A DNA stretch of 64,000 nucleotides from an uncultured Paracoccaceae bacterium (GCA_947500005.1 CANMQJ010000010.1:108485-172484), one strand, 5' to 3'. Shown: positions 25,801-35,974, counted from the stretch's first letter. Notes: generated by a model from the letters alone, not told the origin. Numbers and translations: made by a program.

Positions 25801-25910
25801 CCGGGACGCGGGGCGGTGCAGTACCCCTCGCTACTTCAGATCGGGGTCCGGATGCCGCTGCGGGTTCTGACCTCGGGATATCGCCTTGAAAAGCAAAAGG
25901 GATCGAAAAC

Positions 25911-27821
25911 ATGGGTAAAGTTATCGGTATCGACCTCGGGACAACCAACTCCTGCGTCGCCATCATGGACGGCACGCAGCCCAAGGTCATCGAAAACTCC
26001 GAAGGGGCGCGGACCACGCCCTCGATCGTCGCCTTCACCGATGATGAGCGACTGGTCGGTCAGCCGGCAAAGCGCCAGGCGGTCACCAACCCCTCCAACA
26101 CCATCTTCGGCGTCAAGCGCCTGATCGGTCGCCGGTTTGACGACAGCGATCTGGCCAAGGACAAGAAGAACATGCCTTTCGACGTGATCGACGGCGGCAA
26201 TGGCGACGCCTGGGTCGAGGCCAAGGGTGAGAAATACTCCCCCAGCCAGATCTCGGCCTTCATCCTCGGCAAGATGAAGGAAACCGCCGAAAGCTACCTG
26301 GGCGAGGAAGTGACGCAGGCCGTCATCACCGTTCCCGCCTATTTCAACGACGCCCAGCGTCAGGCCACCAAGGACGCCGGCAAGATCGCCGGTCTCGAGG
26401 TGCTGCGGATCATCAACGAACCGACCGCCGCCGCGCTGGCCTATGGCCTCGACAAGCAGGAAAGCCACACCATCGCGGTCTATGACCTCGGCGGCGGTAC
26501 CTTCGACGTGACCATCCTGGAAATCGACGACGGCCTGTTCGAGGTCAAGTCGACCAACGGCGACACCTTCCTGGGTGGTGAAGATTTCGACATGCGGATC
26601 GTCAACTACCTGGCGGACGAGTTCAAGAAAGAGCACAATGTCGACCTGACCAAGGACAAGATGGCGCTCCAGCGCCTGAAAGAGGCGGCCGAGAAGGCCA
26701 AGATCGAACTGTCCTCCTCCAGCCAGACCGAGATCAACCAGCCGTTCATCTCGATGGATCCGTCCTCGGGCACCCCGCTGCACATGGTCATGAAGCTGAC
26801 CCGCGCCAAGCTGGAAAGCCTGGTGGGCGATCTCATCAAGAAGTCGCTCGACCCCTGCAAGGCCGCGCTCAAGGATGCCGGCATCTCGGCGTCGGACGTG
26901 GACGAGGTGGTGCTGGTCGGTGGCCAGACCCGGATGCCCAAGGTGTTCGAAGAGGTCACCAAGTTCTTCGGCAAGGAGCCGCACAAGGGCGTGAACCCCG
27001 ATGAGGTGGTCGCCATGGGTGCCGCGATCCAGGCCGGCGTGCTGCAAGGCGACGTCAAGGACGTGGTTCTGCTCGACGTGACCCCGCTTTCGCTGGGCAT
27101 CGAGACCCTGGGCGGTGTCTTCACCCGCCTGATCGACCGCAACACCACGATCCCGACGAAGAAGTCCCAGGTCTTCTCGACCGCCGAGGACAACCAGAAT
27201 GCCGTGACCATCCGGGTCTTCCAGGGTGAGCGCGAGATGGCGTCCGACAACAAGATGCTGGGCCAGTTCAATCTGGAAAACATCCCGCCGGCACCGCGCG
27301 GCATGCCCCAGATCGAAGTGACCTTCGACATCGACGCCAACGGCATCGTTTCCGTGTCGGCCAAGGACAAGGGCACCGGCAAGGAGCAGAAGATCACCAT
27401 TCAGGCCTCGGGCGGCCTGTCGGATGACGACATCGAAAAGATGGTCAAGGACGCCGAGGAGAACGCCGAGGCCGACAAGAAGCGCCGCGAGCTGGTCGAA
27501 GCCAAGAACCAGGCCGAATCGCTCATCCACTCGACCGAGAAGTCGCTCGAGGAGCATGGCGACAAGGTGGATCCTTCGACGGTCGAGGCGATCGAACTGG
27601 CCATTGCCGCGCTCAAGGACGAGCTGGAAAAGGACAATGCCGACAAGATCAAGTCGGGCATCCAGAACGTGACCGAAGCGTCGATGAAACTGGGCGAGGC
27701 GATCTACAAGGCGCAGCAGGAAGAAGGCGATGACGAGCCTTCCGCCGCCGATGCCGGTCCCGGCGAGGACGACATCGTGGACGCCGAGTTCGAAGACCTC
27801 GACGATGACAAGCGCAAATAA
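25911..27821 (+). CDS. dnaK: chaperone DnaK (Hsp70)
   Basis: ATP-driven chaperone that folds and protects proteins with DnaJ and GrpE. The 636-residue length is normal. ATPase domain from [16 protein letters not shown], with the phosphate loops [16 protein letters not shown] and [10 protein letters not shown]; substrate domain from about residue 390 ([14 protein letters not shown]), and an acidic tail ([18 protein letters not shown]). ATG at 25911. Preceded by a heat-shock promoter and followed by a GC hairpin and dnaJ. Confidence 0.99.
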   Translation: MGKVIGIDLGTTNSCVAIMDGTQPKVIENSEGARTTPSIVAFTDDERLVGQPAKRQAVTNPSNTIFGVKRLIGRRFDDSDLAKDKKNMPFDVIDGGNGDAWVEAKGEKYSPSQISAFILGKMKETAESYLGEEVTQAVITVPAYFNDAQRQATKDAGKIAGLEVLRIINEPTAAALAYGLDKQESHTIAVYDLGGGTFDVTILEIDDGLFEVKSTNGDTFLGGEDFDMRIVNYLADEFKKEHNVDLTKDKMALQRLKEAAEKAKIELSSSSQTEINQPFISMDPSSGTPLHMVMKLTRAKLESLVGDLIKKSLDPCKAALKDAGISASDVDEVVLVGGQTRMPKVFEEVTKFFGKEPHKGVNPDEVVAMGAAIQAGVLQGDVKDVVLLDVTPLSLGIETLGGVFTRLIDRNTTIPTKKSQVFSTAEDNQNAVTIRVFQGEREMASDNKMLGQFNLENIPPAPRGMPQIEVTFDIDANGIVSVSAKDKGTGKEQKITIQASGGLSDDDIEKMVKDAEENAEADKKRRELVEAKNQAESLIHSTEKSLEEHGDKVDPSTVEAIELAIAALKDELEKDNADKIKSGIQNVTEASMKLGEAIYKAQQEEGDDEPSAADAGPGEDDIVDAEFEDLDDDKRK

Positions 27822-27835
27822 CGCATAAGCGGGCC

Positions 27836-27874
27836 AAGACGCGGGCCGGTCCGGTTGCCGGGCCGGCCCGTCTT
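27836..27874 (+). repeat. GC-rich hairpin between dnaK and dnaJ
   Basis: CGGGCCGG (27842-27849) pairs with CCGGCCCG (27863-27870) over a 13-base loop, and AAGAC before it pairs partly with TCTT after it. The T-run is short, so it would be a weak terminator or an mRNA-stabilising hairpin. Such a structure between dnaK and dnaJ would lower dnaJ expression relative to dnaK. Confidence 0.6.
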
Positions 27875-27898
27875 CGTTGAGGCTAGGGGATATAACGG

Positions 27899-29044
27899 AT
27901 GGCAAAACGCGATTTTTACGACGTTCTGGGCGTCTCCAAGGGCGCCGATGCGGACGAAATCAAGAAAGCCTACCGCAAGAAGGCAAAGGAACTACACCCG
28001 GACCGGAATTCCGACAATCCGCAGGCCGAGGCGCAGTTCAAGGAAGCCAACGAAGCCTACGAGGTTCTCAAGGACGCCGACAAGAAAGCGGCCTATGACC
28101 GGTTCGGCCACGCGGCCTTCGAGGGCGGCATGGGCGGCGGGGGCGGACGTCCCGGAGGCGGTTTCGGCGGCGGCGATTTCTCCAGTGCGTTTTCCGATGT
28201 ATTCGACGACCTGTTCGGCGATTTCATGGGACAACGCGCCGGCGGCGGACGCCGTGCCGCGCGCGGCTCGGACCTGCGCTACAACCTGCGCGTCACGCTC
28301 GAGGAATCCTTCTCGGGGCTGCAAAAGACGATCAACGTGCCCACCGCCGTGGCCTGTTCCTCCTGCGAGGGAACGGGGGCTGAGGGCGGGGTGGAACCTA
28401 CCACCTGCCCGACCTGTTCCGGCATGGGCAAGGTCCGCGCGCAACAGGGTTTCTTTACCGTGGAACGCACCTGTCCCACCTGTTCGGGTCTGGGTCAGAT
28501 CATCAAGAACCCCTGCAAGAATTGCGGCGGTTCGGGCCGGGTGGAAAAGAACCGTGCGCTCAGCGTGAACATCCCCGCAGGCGTCGAGACCGGCACAAGG
28601 ATCCGGTTGGCGGGCGAGGGCGAGGCCGGGATGCGCGGCGGCCCCCCGGGAGATCTCTACATCTTCGTCGAGGTCGTGCAGCACGAACTGTTCGAGCGCG
28701 ACGGCGTGAATCTCTACTGCCGCGTGCCGGTGAGCATGGCTAAGGCGGCCCTTGGCGGCCAGGTCGAGGTGCCGACGATCGATGGCGGCCGCGGACGGGT
28801 GCAGATTCCCGCCGGCAGCCAGTCGGGCCGCCAGATGCGCCTGCGCGGCAAGGGCATGCCCGCCCTGCGCGGCGGCGGCGTGGGCGACATGTTCATCGAG
28901 CTTGCGGTTGAAACGCCGGTCAACCTCACATCGCGGCAAAAGGAATTGCTGCGCGAGTTCGAGGAGCTGGCCGATGACAACAACCCGGAATCGAAAAGCT
29001 TCTTCTCCTCGGTGAAATCCTTCTGGGATGGAATGAAGGGCTGA
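27899..29044 (+). CDS. dnaJ: chaperone DnaJ (Hsp40)
   Basis: Co-chaperone that stimulates DnaK ATPase. The 381-residue protein has the J domain (HPD in [11 protein letters not shown], about residue 35), a Gly/Phe-rich linker ([13 protein letters not shown]), four zinc-binding CxxCxGxG repeats ([24 protein letters not shown] and CKNCGGSG) and a C-terminal substrate domain. ATG at 27899, in the dnaK operon; a terminator follows 20 bases after the stop. Confidence 0.98.
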   Translation: MAKRDFYDVLGVSKGADADEIKKAYRKKAKELHPDRNSDNPQAEAQFKEANEAYEVLKDADKKAAYDRFGHAAFEGGMGGGGGRPGGGFGGGDFSSAFSDVFDDLFGDFMGQRAGGGRRAARGSDLRYNLRVTLEESFSGLQKTINVPTAVACSSCEGTGAEGGVEPTTCPTCSGMGKVRAQQGFFTVERTCPTCSGLGQIIKNPCKNCGGSGRVEKNRALSVNIPAGVETGTRIRLAGEGEAGMRGGPPGDLYIFVEVVQHELFERDGVNLYCRVPVSMAKAALGGQVEVPTIDGGRGRVQIPAGSQSGRQMRLRGKGMPALRGGGVGDMFIELAVETPVNLTSRQKELLREFEELADDNNPESKSFFSSVKSFWDGMKG

Positions 29045-29063
29045 TTTCGCCCAGGCAGCATGG

Positions 29064-29095
29064 AAAGGCCGGCCCGGTTGTGGCCGGCCTTTCTC
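29064..29095 (+). terminator. intrinsic terminator after dnaJ
   Basis: Perfect inverted repeat AAAGGCCGGCC (29064-29074) and GGCCGGCCTTT (29082-29092) with a seven-base loop, followed by CTCT rather than a long T-run. Strong stem at the end of the dnaKJ operon. Confidence 0.8.
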
Positions 29096-29099
29096 TGTC

Positions 29100-29163
29100 G
29101 GGGGCTCTGCCCCCGCCGCGCGTTCCGCGCGTCTCCCCCGGGATACTTCAGGCAAGAGGAAAG
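29100..29163 (+). repeat. REP-like palindromic intergenic element
   Basis: Two small perfect hairpins in a row: GGGGGC-TCT-GCCCCC (29100-29114) and CGCGCG-TTC-CGCGCG (29117-29131), followed by CCCCCGGGATACTTCAGGCA. I recall similar 'GGGGCTCTGCCCC ... CCCGGGATA' elements dispersed between genes in roseobacter genomes. Only one copy is visible in this window. No coding capacity. Confidence 0.55.
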
Positions 29164-29214
29164 GCGCACGCGCCCCCTTGAAACTCCGGCCGCGCGCTGT
29201 AACTGTGCGGGGAA

Positions 29215-29300
29215 ACCGTTGGGGTGCCCTTGGGGGCTGAGAGGCGCGGCCGCGTCAACCCATCGAACCTGATCCGGGCAATGCCGGCGTAGGAAACGGT
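29215..29300 (+). promoter_or_regulatory. TPP riboswitch (THI element)
   Basis: The conserved core is present: GGGGTGCCC, GGGGGCTGAGAGG (CUGAGA helix), CAACCC, GAACCTGATCCGGGCAATG and CCGGCGTAGGAA. Closing stem P1 pairs ACCGTT at 29215-29220 with AACGGT at 29295-29300. It lies 62 bases upstream of thiD and would switch off the thi operon when thiamine pyrophosphate is plentiful. Confidence 0.96.
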
Positions 29301-29362
29301 CACATCGTTACTTGGAACGACTTCCCGTCCGCGCAGCGCCCACAGACCTAGGAGCGTTCCCC

Positions 29363-30151
29363 GTGACGGCCATCGCCCTCACCATCGCAGGTTCCGACAG
29401 CGGCGGCGGCGCCGGTATTCAGGCCGATCTCAAGGCGATGTCGGCGCTGGGCGTCTATGGCGCCAGCGTCATCACCGCCGTCACCGCCCAGAACACCCGC
29501 GCCGTGACCGCCGTGCACGCCATTCCCCTCGACGTCATCGCGGCGCAGATCGACGCGGTGCTGTCCGATCTCGACGTCGGCGCGATCAAGATCGGAATGC
29601 TCGCCACGCCCCAGATCATCGAGACCGTGGCCAGGGGCCTTGCCGCCTTTGCCGGGCCGGTCGTGCTCGACCCCGTGATGGTGGCGAAATCCGGCGATGC
29701 TCTGCTGGCAGAGGAGGCGGTCGCCGCCCTGCGCGAGATGCTTCTTCCGCGCGCCAGGCTGCTGACGCCGAACCTGCCCGAGGCCGCGACGCTGCTGGGC
29801 CCCGACGCCCCCGCGGCGATGGAGGCGCAGGGCCGCGCCCTCCGCGCCCTGGGCGCCGACGCGGTGCTGATGAAGGGCGGGCACGGGACCGGCGCCATCT
29901 GCGAGGATCTGCTCGTTACCGCCGATGGCGTGACGCGCCTGTCCGCCCCACGCCTGCCGACGCGCAACACGCATGGCACGGGCTGCACGCTCTCTTCAGC
30001 CATCGCGGCCGGCCTGGCCAAGGGTCTGCCGCTGCCCGATGCGGTGCAGGCCGCCCATACCTACCTGCAAGGCGCCATCGTCGCCGCCGATGGCCTGGGC
30101 GTCGGCCAAGGGTACGGCCCCGTCCATCATTTCCACGGGATCTGGTCATGA
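29363..30151 (+). CDS. thiD: hydroxymethylpyrimidine/phosphomethylpyrimidine kinase
   Basis: Phosphorylates HMP and HMP-phosphate to HMP-PP, the pyrimidine half of thiamine. The 262-residue protein has TIAGSDSGGGAGIQAD at the start and the ATP/anion-hole motif THGTGCT near the C-terminus. The start is GTG at 29363, with AGGAG eight bases upstream; upstream in-frame codons would lie in the riboswitch expression platform. First gene of the thi operon; stop overlaps thiO (ATGA). Confidence 0.95.
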   Translation: MTAIALTIAGSDSGGGAGIQADLKAMSALGVYGASVITAVTAQNTRAVTAVHAIPLDVIAAQIDAVLSDLDVGAIKIGMLATPQIIETVARGLAAFAGPVVLDPVMVAKSGDALLAEEAVAALREMLLPRARLLTPNLPEAATLLGPDAPAAMEAQGRALRALGADAVLMKGGHGTGAICEDLLVTADGVTRLSAPRLPTRNTHGTGCTLSSAIAAGLAKGLPLPDAVQAAHTYLQGAIVAADGLGVGQGYGPVHHFHGIWS

Positions 30152-31119
30152 CGCCCTATTCCGTCATCGGCGCGGGTGTCGCGGGCCTGACCGTCGCCAC
30201 CGAACTGGCCCGGCGCGGCGCGCATGTGCAGGTCTATGACCCTGCCGGCGGGCCGGGCGCGCAGGGATGCTCCTGGTGGGCCGGGGGCATGCTCGCGCCC
30301 TGGTGCGAATACGAGAATGCCGAAGAGCCGGTGCTGCGTCTCGGGCAGCAGGCGATTGGCTGGTGGGCGGACCACACGAAGGTCACCCGCAACGGCACGC
30401 TGGTTGTCGCCGCGAAGCGCGACCTGCCCGATCTGCGCCGCTTTGCCCGCCGTACCGAAGGTTTCACCGAAACCACAGAAATCTCGCGCTTAGAGCCTGA
30501 TCTGATCCGTTTCGACCGTGGCCTCTTCTTCGAGCACGAGGCGCATCTCGATCCCCGCCAAGCCCTCGCGGACCTCCAGACCGGCCTCCGCGACAAGGGC
30601 GTGCAGATCCACCCGCAGAAGGCGCCCAAAGACGCCCCCAACCCGATCGACTGCCGCGGGCTGGCCGCCCGCGACGCGCTGCCCGACCTGCGCGGCGTCA
30701 AGGGCGAGATGCTGATGATCCGCGCGCCGGATGTGGCTCTGACAAGACCGGTTCGCCTGTTGCACCCGCGCATCCCGCTCTATGTCGTTCCGCGCGGCGA
30801 CGGCATCTACATGCTGGGCGCCACCATGATCGAAAGTGAGGACCGCGGCCGCATAACTGCTCGTTCAATGCTTGAATTGCTCAGCGCGGCCTACGCGCTC
30901 ATCCCCGCCTTCGGCGAGGCCGAGATACTGGAGATCGGCGTCGATCTGCGTCCCGCCTTCCCCGACAACCTGCCCCGCATCCAGCGGAGAAACGGGGTGA
31001 CCTATGCCAACGGGCTCTATCGCCACGGATACCTGCTGGCCCCCGCCCTGGCGCAAGGCGTGGCCGATCTGCTGCTCGATGGAAAACAATCGGAGCTTTG
31101 TGATGAAGATTGTCCTTAA
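30148..31119 (+). CDS. thiO: glycine oxidase ThiO (FAD-dependent)
   Basis: Oxidises glycine to dehydroglycine (iminoacetate), the thiazole building block in aerobes. The 323-residue DAO-family protein starts with the FAD motif SVIGAGVAGLTVATEL and has CSWWAGGMLAPWCE near residue 45, a ThiO hallmark, and ANGLYRHGYLLAPA at the C-terminus. ATG overlaps thiD by four bases; its last codons overlap the thiS start. Confidence 0.93.
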   Translation: MTPYSVIGAGVAGLTVATELARRGAHVQVYDPAGGPGAQGCSWWAGGMLAPWCEYENAEEPVLRLGQQAIGWWADHTKVTRNGTLVVAAKRDLPDLRRFARRTEGFTETTEISRLEPDLIRFDRGLFFEHEAHLDPRQALADLQTGLRDKGVQIHPQKAPKDAPNPIDCRGLAARDALPDLRGVKGEMLMIRAPDVALTRPVRLLHPRIPLYVVPRGDGIYMLGATMIESEDRGRITARSMLELLSAAYALIPAFGEAEILEIGVDLRPAFPDNLPRIQRRNGVTYANGLYRHGYLLAPALAQGVADLLLDGKQSELCDEDCP

Positions 31120-31297
31120 CGGAGAAACCAAAGAGGTCGCCGCCACCAATCTGGCCGACCTGCTGAGCGAAGAGGGCATCTCGGGCCGAGTCGCCACGGC
31201 CGTCAACGAATCCTTCGTGCCCTCCTCCCTTCGCGCCGGGCATACCCTGACCGAGGGCGACCGTGTCGAAATCCTCGCACCGATGCAGGGGGGCTGA
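31103..31297 (+). CDS. thiS: sulfur carrier protein ThiS
   Basis: A 64-residue ubiquitin-like sulfur carrier for thiazole synthesis. It ends with Gly-Gly (APMQGG), the site of adenylation and thiocarboxylation by ThiF. VNESFVP and EGDRVEILAPMQGG are typical. ATG at 31103 with CGGAG upstream, overlapping the thiO end by 17 bases; only a longer frame beginning inside thiO was open, but the signal and size fix the start. Confidence 0.95.
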   Translation: MKIVLNGETKEVAATNLADLLSEEGISGRVATAVNESFVPSSLRAGHTLTEGDRVEILAPMQGG

Positions 31298-31300
31298 GCC

Positions 31301-32071
31301 ATGCGCCGCTTCTACGATACCGACCTTGCCACCCCGCTGATGCTGGGCACCGCGCAATATCCCAGCCCCGCGATCCTCGACCGCGCCTTCCGCGAAAGCG
31401 GCGCCAGCGTCGCCACCGTCTCGCTGCGGCGCGAGGGCGCGGGCGGGGCCGGGCAATCCTTCTGGTCCATGATCCGCGAGCTGGGCGTGCGCGTCCTGCC
31501 CAACACCGCCGGCTGCCACACCGTTAAGGAGGCGGTGACGACCGCCCACATGGCGCGCGAGGTGTTCGACACGCCCTGGATCAAGCTGGAACTGATCGGC
31601 CATACCGACAGCCTGCAACCCGACGTGTTCCAGCTGGTCGAGGCCGCCCGCATCCTGACCGAAGACGGCTTCCAGGTCTTCCCCTACACGACCGAGGATC
31701 TGATCGTCGGCGAACGCCTTTTGTCCGCGGGGTGCGAGGTGCTGATGCCCTGGGGCGCGCCCATCGGCTCGGGCCGGGGTCTCGCCAACGAATACGCCCT
31801 GCGCGCCATGCGGGCGGAGTTTCCCGATACGCCGCTGGTGGTCGATGCCGGGATCGGCCTGCCCTCCCACGCCGCCCGCGCGATGGAGCTGGGTTTCGAC
31901 GCCGTTCTGCTCAACACCGCCGTTGCCCGCGCGGGCGACCCTGTGGCGATGGCCCGCGCGATGGCGCTGGCGGTTCAGGCCGGGCAACTGGCACACCAGG
32001 CCGACCCGATCGAGCCGCGCGACATGGCTGAGGCATCGACACCCGTGATCGGCAAGGCGTTCCTGACATGA
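31301..32071 (+). CDS. thiG: thiazole synthase
   Basis: Builds the thiazole phosphate from 1-deoxyxylulose 5-phosphate, dehydroglycine and ThiS thiocarboxylate. A 256-residue TIM barrel with LGTAQYPSP, the Schiff-base lysine in [15 protein letters not shown] and [12 protein letters not shown], then [15 protein letters not shown] three bases after thiS; its stop overlaps thiE (ATGA). Confidence 0.97.
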   Translation: MRRFYDTDLATPLMLGTAQYPSPAILDRAFRESGASVATVSLRREGAGGAGQSFWSMIRELGVRVLPNTAGCHTVKEAVTTAHMAREVFDTPWIKLELIGHTDSLQPDVFQLVEAARILTEDGFQVFPYTTEDLIVGERLLSAGCEVLMPWGAPIGSGRGLANEYALRAMRAEFPDTPLVVDAGIGLPSHAARAMELGFDAVLLNTAVARAGDPVAMARAMALAVQAGQLAHQADPIEPRDMAEASTPVIGKAFLT

Positions 32072-32664
32072 GCCTCGACCGCTTCTATCCCATTTTCGAC
32101 CATCCCGACTGGCTCGCCCGGATGCTGCCGCTTGGCATCAAGCTGGTTCAGCTGCGCATCAAGGACCGGGCCGAGGATGAGGTGCGGTCTATGATAGCCG
32201 AGGGACAGGCGCTTTGCCGCAAGCACGGCGCCGTTCTGGTCGTCAACGATTACTGGCAGATCGCCATCGAGCTGGGCTGCGACTGGATTCATCTCGGGCA
32301 GGAGGATCTGGATGAGGCAGACCTGCACGCGATCCGAAAAGCGGGTCTAAGACTGGGCGTTTCCACCCATGACGATGACGAGTTGGAGCGGGTGCTGGCG
32401 ATGGACCCCGACTATGTCGCGCTTGGCCCGGTCTACCCGACGATCCTGAAAAAGATGAAATGGCACCAGCAGGGCCTGCCCCGCGTGACCGAGTGGAAGG
32501 CCCGCGTCGGCGACACCCCCCTCGTCGCCATCGGCGGCATGAGTGTCGAGCGTGCGCCCGGCGTGTTCGCGGCGGGCGCCGATATCGTCTCGGCCGTCAC
32601 CGACATCACGCTGAACCCGGACCCCGAGGCGCGGCTGCGCGACTGGATCGAGGTGACGCGATGA
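32068..32664 (+). CDS. thiE: thiamine phosphate synthase
   Basis: Joins HMP-PP and thiazole phosphate into thiamine phosphate. A 198-residue TIM barrel: [42 protein letters not shown] and VAIGGMS are the pyrimidine- and phosphate-binding blocks. Overlaps thiG and thiF by four bases at each end. Confidence 0.95.
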   Translation: MSLDRFYPIFDHPDWLARMLPLGIKLVQLRIKDRAEDEVRSMIAEGQALCRKHGAVLVVNDYWQIAIELGCDWIHLGQEDLDEADLHAIRKAGLRLGVSTHDDDELERVLAMDPDYVALGPVYPTILKKMKWHQQGLPRVTEWKARVGDTPLVAIGGMSVERAPGVFAAGADIVSAVTDITLNPDPEARLRDWIEVTR

Positions 32665-33626
32665 CCCGCTACGCCCGCCAGACCATCCTGCCGCAGGTGG
32701 GGGAGGGGGGGCAGGCCCGCCTCGCCGCCGCTCGCGTGTTGGTCGTGGGCGCCGGCGGCCTCGCCGCGCCGCTTTTGCCGGTGCTGGCCGGCGCGGGCGT
32801 GGGCGAGATCCACATCATGGACCCGGACGTGGTGGACCTCTCGAACCTCCATCGCCAGACGCTCTTCACCGAGGCCGATTGCGGACGGCCCAAGGCCGAG
32901 GTCGCCGCCGAAAGATGCCGCGCGATCAATTCCGGGGTGGTACTGCGATGTACAAAACGGTCAATCACCCCCGAAAACGTTGTACAAAACGGTCAAAACG
33001 CCGATCTGATCCTCGATTGCGCCGACAGCTACGCGGCAAGCTACACGCTCAGCGATGCCTGCCTTGCGCTGGGCAAACCCCTCATCACCGCCTCGGTCCT
33101 GGGTCTCTCGGGCTACGTGGCCGGGGTCTGCGGCGGCGCGCCCTCCCTTCGCGCGCTCTTCCCCGAGGCGCCCGATGGCGGCGCGACCTGCGCGACGGCC
33201 GGTGTGCTTGGGTCCACGGTCGCGATACTAGGCTCTATGCAAGCACAAATGGCGCTTTCCGCGCTGCTGGACCTGTCACCTTCTCCCCTCGGACAGGTGG
33301 TGCAGATCGACGCCGCAACGCTGCGCTCGACCAGTTTCCGGTTCGATACCGCCCCGGAACCCGAGCGGACCTTTCGTTTTGTCGCAGCCTCCGATCTGAC
33401 CGACCAGGATACGATCATCGAACTGCGCGGGACGGAGGAAGCCCCCGTTCCCCTGCATCCCTCGGCGCAACGGATCATGCCCGAAAACCTGTCCGACATA
33501 GAGCCTAACAAGAGCAATCGGCTTGCCCTCTGCTGCGCTACCGGCTTGCGATCCTGGCGCGCGGCCGAAGAAATCTCCACCCGCTGGCCCGGCGAGATCG
33601 TCCTCGTCGCCGCCTCAACCTCGTAA
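32661..33626 (+). CDS. thiF: ThiF/MoeB-type adenylyltransferase with a C-terminal rhodanese-like segment
   Basis: E1-like enzyme expected to adenylate the ThiS C-terminus. The 321-residue protein has [12 protein letters not shown] (ATP loop), [14 protein letters not shown] and [14 protein letters not shown] as the core. The last 100 residues carry [13 protein letters not shown] and [14 protein letters not shown], which read like a rhodanese domain with the active-site cysteine loop CATGLRS; this would bring the sulfur. The Zn-binding CxxC pairs of classical ThiF are not evident. ATG at 32661 overlaps thiE by four bases. A MoeB role cannot be excluded, but the position argues for thiamine synthesis. 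Confidence 0.88.
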   Translation: MTRYARQTILPQVGEGGQARLAAARVLVVGAGGLAAPLLPVLAGAGVGEIHIMDPDVVDLSNLHRQTLFTEADCGRPKAEVAAERCRAINSGVVLRCTKRSITPENVVQNGQNADLILDCADSYAASYTLSDACLALGKPLITASVLGLSGYVAGVCGGAPSLRALFPEAPDGGATCATAGVLGSTVAILGSMQAQMALSALLDLSPSPLGQVVQIDAATLRSTSFRFDTAPEPERTFRFVAASDLTDQDTIIELRGTEEAPVPLHPSAQRIMPENLSDIEPNKSNRLALCCATGLRSWRAAEEISTRWPGEIVLVAASTS

Positions 33627-33636
33627 GGAGTCCCAG

Positions 33637-34572
33637 ATGAAACACCTCCTCGCCGTGTTCGCGCTGCTCGCCGCGACCCCAGCTTTCGCGCAGGACAAGA
33701 TGACCGTCCTGCTCGACTGGTTCATAAACCCCGATCACGGCCCCATCATCATTGCGCAGGAACAGGGATACTTCGCCGAAGAAGGGCTGGAGGTCGAGGT
33801 CGTCGCCCCCGCCGACCCCTCTGCCCCGCCGCGTCTGGTGGCCGCCGGGCAGGCCGATCTGGCCGTCTCCTACCAGCCGCAACTACATCTTCAGATCCAC
33901 GAAGGTCTGCCGCTGAAACGGGTCGGCACGCTGGTCGCCACGCCGCTCAACTGTCTCCTGGTGCTGAAAAATGGCCCTGTAGAGTCTATTTCCGACCTGA
34001 AGGGCCGCAAGATCGGCTTCTCTGTCGCGGGCGTGGAAGAGGCCATCCTGACCGCGATGCTGGGCAATCACGACGTCCCTCTGGACGATATCGAGCTGAT
34101 CAACGTGAACTTCTCGCTGTCCCCGTCGCTGATGTCGGGCCAGGTCGATGCCGTCATCGGCGCCTTTCGCAACTTCGAGCTGAACCAGATGGAGATCGAA
34201 GGGGTCGAAGGGCGTTGTTTCTATATCGAAGAAGAGGGTGTTCCGCCCTATGACGAGTTGATCTATGTCGCCAACCCGGACCGGATGGATGTCGACAAGA
34301 TCGCGCGTTTCCTTGCCGCGACCGAGAAGGCGACTCAGTTCATCATCAACAACCCTTTGGAAAGCTGGGAGATTTTCTCGGCCACCTCGACCGAATTGCA
34401 GGACGAGCTGAACGAAAAGGCCTGGGCCGACACGATCCCCCGTTTCGCCCTTCGCCCCGCTGCGATGGATGCAGGGCGCTACGCCCGGTTCGAGGAATTC
34501 CTCAAGGATTCCGGGATGATCGACAGCATCAACCCGGTCGAAACCATCGCCATCGACGTGACCGCGCAATGA
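33637..34572 (+). CDS. thiY: HMP/formylaminopyrimidine-binding periplasmic protein (ThiY-like)
   Basis: A 311-residue substrate-binding protein of the NMT1/THI5-like family with a signal peptide ending AFAQ (about residue 19). LLDWFINPDHGPIIIAQEQGYF is typical of ThiY and related pyrimidine-precursor binders. It pairs with the ThiZ ATPase and ThiX permease at the end of the operon. Start: ATG at 33637, AAGGAG seven bases upstream. The ligand could be formylaminopyrimidine or HMP. Confidence 0.93.
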   Translation: MKHLLAVFALLAATPAFAQDKMTVLLDWFINPDHGPIIIAQEQGYFAEEGLEVEVVAPADPSAPPRLVAAGQADLAVSYQPQLHLQIHEGLPLKRVGTLVATPLNCLLVLKNGPVESISDLKGRKIGFSVAGVEEAILTAMLGNHDVPLDDIELINVNFSLSPSLMSGQVDAVIGAFRNFELNQMEIEGVEGRCFYIEEEGVPPYDELIYVANPDRMDVDKIARFLAATEKATQFIINNPLESWEIFSATSTELQDELNEKAWADTIPRFALRPAAMDAGRYARFEEFLKDSGMIDSINPVETIAIDVTAQ

Positions 34573-35249
34573 CGGCCCCGGATTACGGAACCGCCTTTGC
34601 CGCCCTGCGCGCGGCGGCATCCGGGCCGTGGCATCACTATACCCGCCATCCCTTTGTCGAAGGCTTGGGCGATGGGACGCTGCCGCGTGCGGCATTCCTC
34701 CATTACCTGAGCCAGGACTACGTCTTTCTCCATCACTTTTCGCGGGCATGGGCGCTTGCCGTGGTGAAATCCGAGACGCATGACGAGATGCAGGCCGCTG
34801 TGGGTGTGGTGAATGCTCTCATCACCGAGGAGATGCAGCTTCACGTCGGCATTTGCGAAGCGGCGGGCATCTCGCGCGAGGCGCTGTTCGCCACGCCAGA
34901 GCGGCCCGAGAACCTTGCCTATACGCGGTTCGTGCTTGAGGCCGGGTATTCCGGAGACCTTCTCGACCTGCTTGTCGCGCTTGCGCCCTGCGTGATGGGC
35001 TATGGCGAGATCGGTCAGCGCCTGAAGGAGGAGGCGAGGGATGAAACCTACCGGGACTGGATCGCCACCTATTCCGGCCCGGACTATCAGGCCGTGTGCC
35101 GCGGGACCGGAACGCTTCTGGACGAAGCGCTTGTCCGACGCCTCGGGCCGGATTTCACGTCCGCCCCGCGCTGGACCAAGCTCTGCGAGACATTTCGCAC
35201 GGCGACCGAGCTTGAAGTCGGGTTCTGGCAGATGGGACTGACCCCGTGA
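34569..35249 (+). CDS. tenA: aminopyrimidine aminohydrolase TenA
   Basis: Hydrolyses aminopyrimidine salvage products to HMP; also degrades thiamine in some species. The 226-residue protein has FLHYLSQDYVFLHHF with the catalytic-site Asp, LAPCVMGYGEIG with the nucleophile cysteine (so it belongs to the cysteine-type, TenA_C), and ELEVGFWQMG with the acid Glu. ATG overlaps thiY by four bases. Supplies HMP to ThiD. Confidence 0.94.
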   Translation: MTAPDYGTAFAALRAAASGPWHHYTRHPFVEGLGDGTLPRAAFLHYLSQDYVFLHHFSRAWALAVVKSETHDEMQAAVGVVNALITEEMQLHVGICEAAGISREALFATPERPENLAYTRFVLEAGYSGDLLDLLVALAPCVMGYGEIGQRLKEEARDETYRDWIATYSGPDYQAVCRGTGTLLDEALVRRLGPDFTSAPRWTKLCETFRTATELEVGFWQMGLTP

Positions 35250-35974
35250 CGGACACGCCCGGCCTCCTCTTCCAAGGCGATGCGAGCATCGATGAAAAGC
35301 CGCTTTTTGCCCGTATCAGGCTCGAAATGCCGCCCGGACGCTGGACCTGTCTGCTCGGGGGGTCGGGCGTCGGCAAGTCCACGATCCTCCGCCTGATTGC
35401 CGGGCTGGACACGGGTGCGGAGTTTTCCGGAACGATAAGAGCCGATGATGATGGCCCGGTCACGCCGCGTGTCGGCTACATGGCGCAGGACGATCTGCTG
35501 CTGCCGTGGGCGACGGTTTCGCAGAATGTTGTTCTGGGCGCCCGTTTGCGTGGGGAACGCCCGGACAAACCCCGTCTGGATCGGCTTCTGCATCGCACCG
35601 GGCTGACTGACCACGCGGGCAAGAAACCCGCGGAACTCTCGGGGGGGCAAAGACAGCGGGTCGCGCTGGCCCGCACGCTGATGGAAGATAAACCAGTCGT
35701 TCTGCTGGACGAACCCTTTTCGGCGCTGGACGCACGCACACGGGCGGACATGCAGGATCTGGCGGTAGAACTGCTTGCGGGCCGCACGGTCCTGCTTGTG
35801 ACCCATGAACCGGCCGAGGCCGCGCGCCTGGGTCACGCGATACATGTCATGACCCCGGGCGGCTTGAATGCAATCACGCCGCCGACGGCCCCCGTGCCCC
35901 GCGACGTGGACGATGAAGAGACGCTCCGGACCCAAGGTGCTCTCTTGCGACAGCTGCGGGAGAAAGTGGCATGA
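35246..35974 (+). CDS. thiZ: ABC transporter ATPase ThiZ-like
   Basis: A 242-residue ATPase: Walker A LLGGSGVGKSTILRLI, signature LSGGQRQRVALA, Walker B VVLLDEPFSALD and switch His in LLVTHEPAEA. Powers import of the pyrimidine precursor with ThiX and ThiY. GTG start overlapping tenA by four bases (GTGA). Confidence 0.93.
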   Translation: MTDTPGLLFQGDASIDEKPLFARIRLEMPPGRWTCLLGGSGVGKSTILRLIAGLDTGAEFSGTIRADDDGPVTPRVGYMAQDDLLLPWATVSQNVVLGARLRGERPDKPRLDRLLHRTGLTDHAGKKPAELSGGQRQRVALARTLMEDKPVVLLDEPFSALDARTRADMQDLAVELLAGRTVLLVTHEPAEAARLGHAIHVMTPGGLNAITPPTAPVPRDVDDEETLRTQGALLRQLREKVA

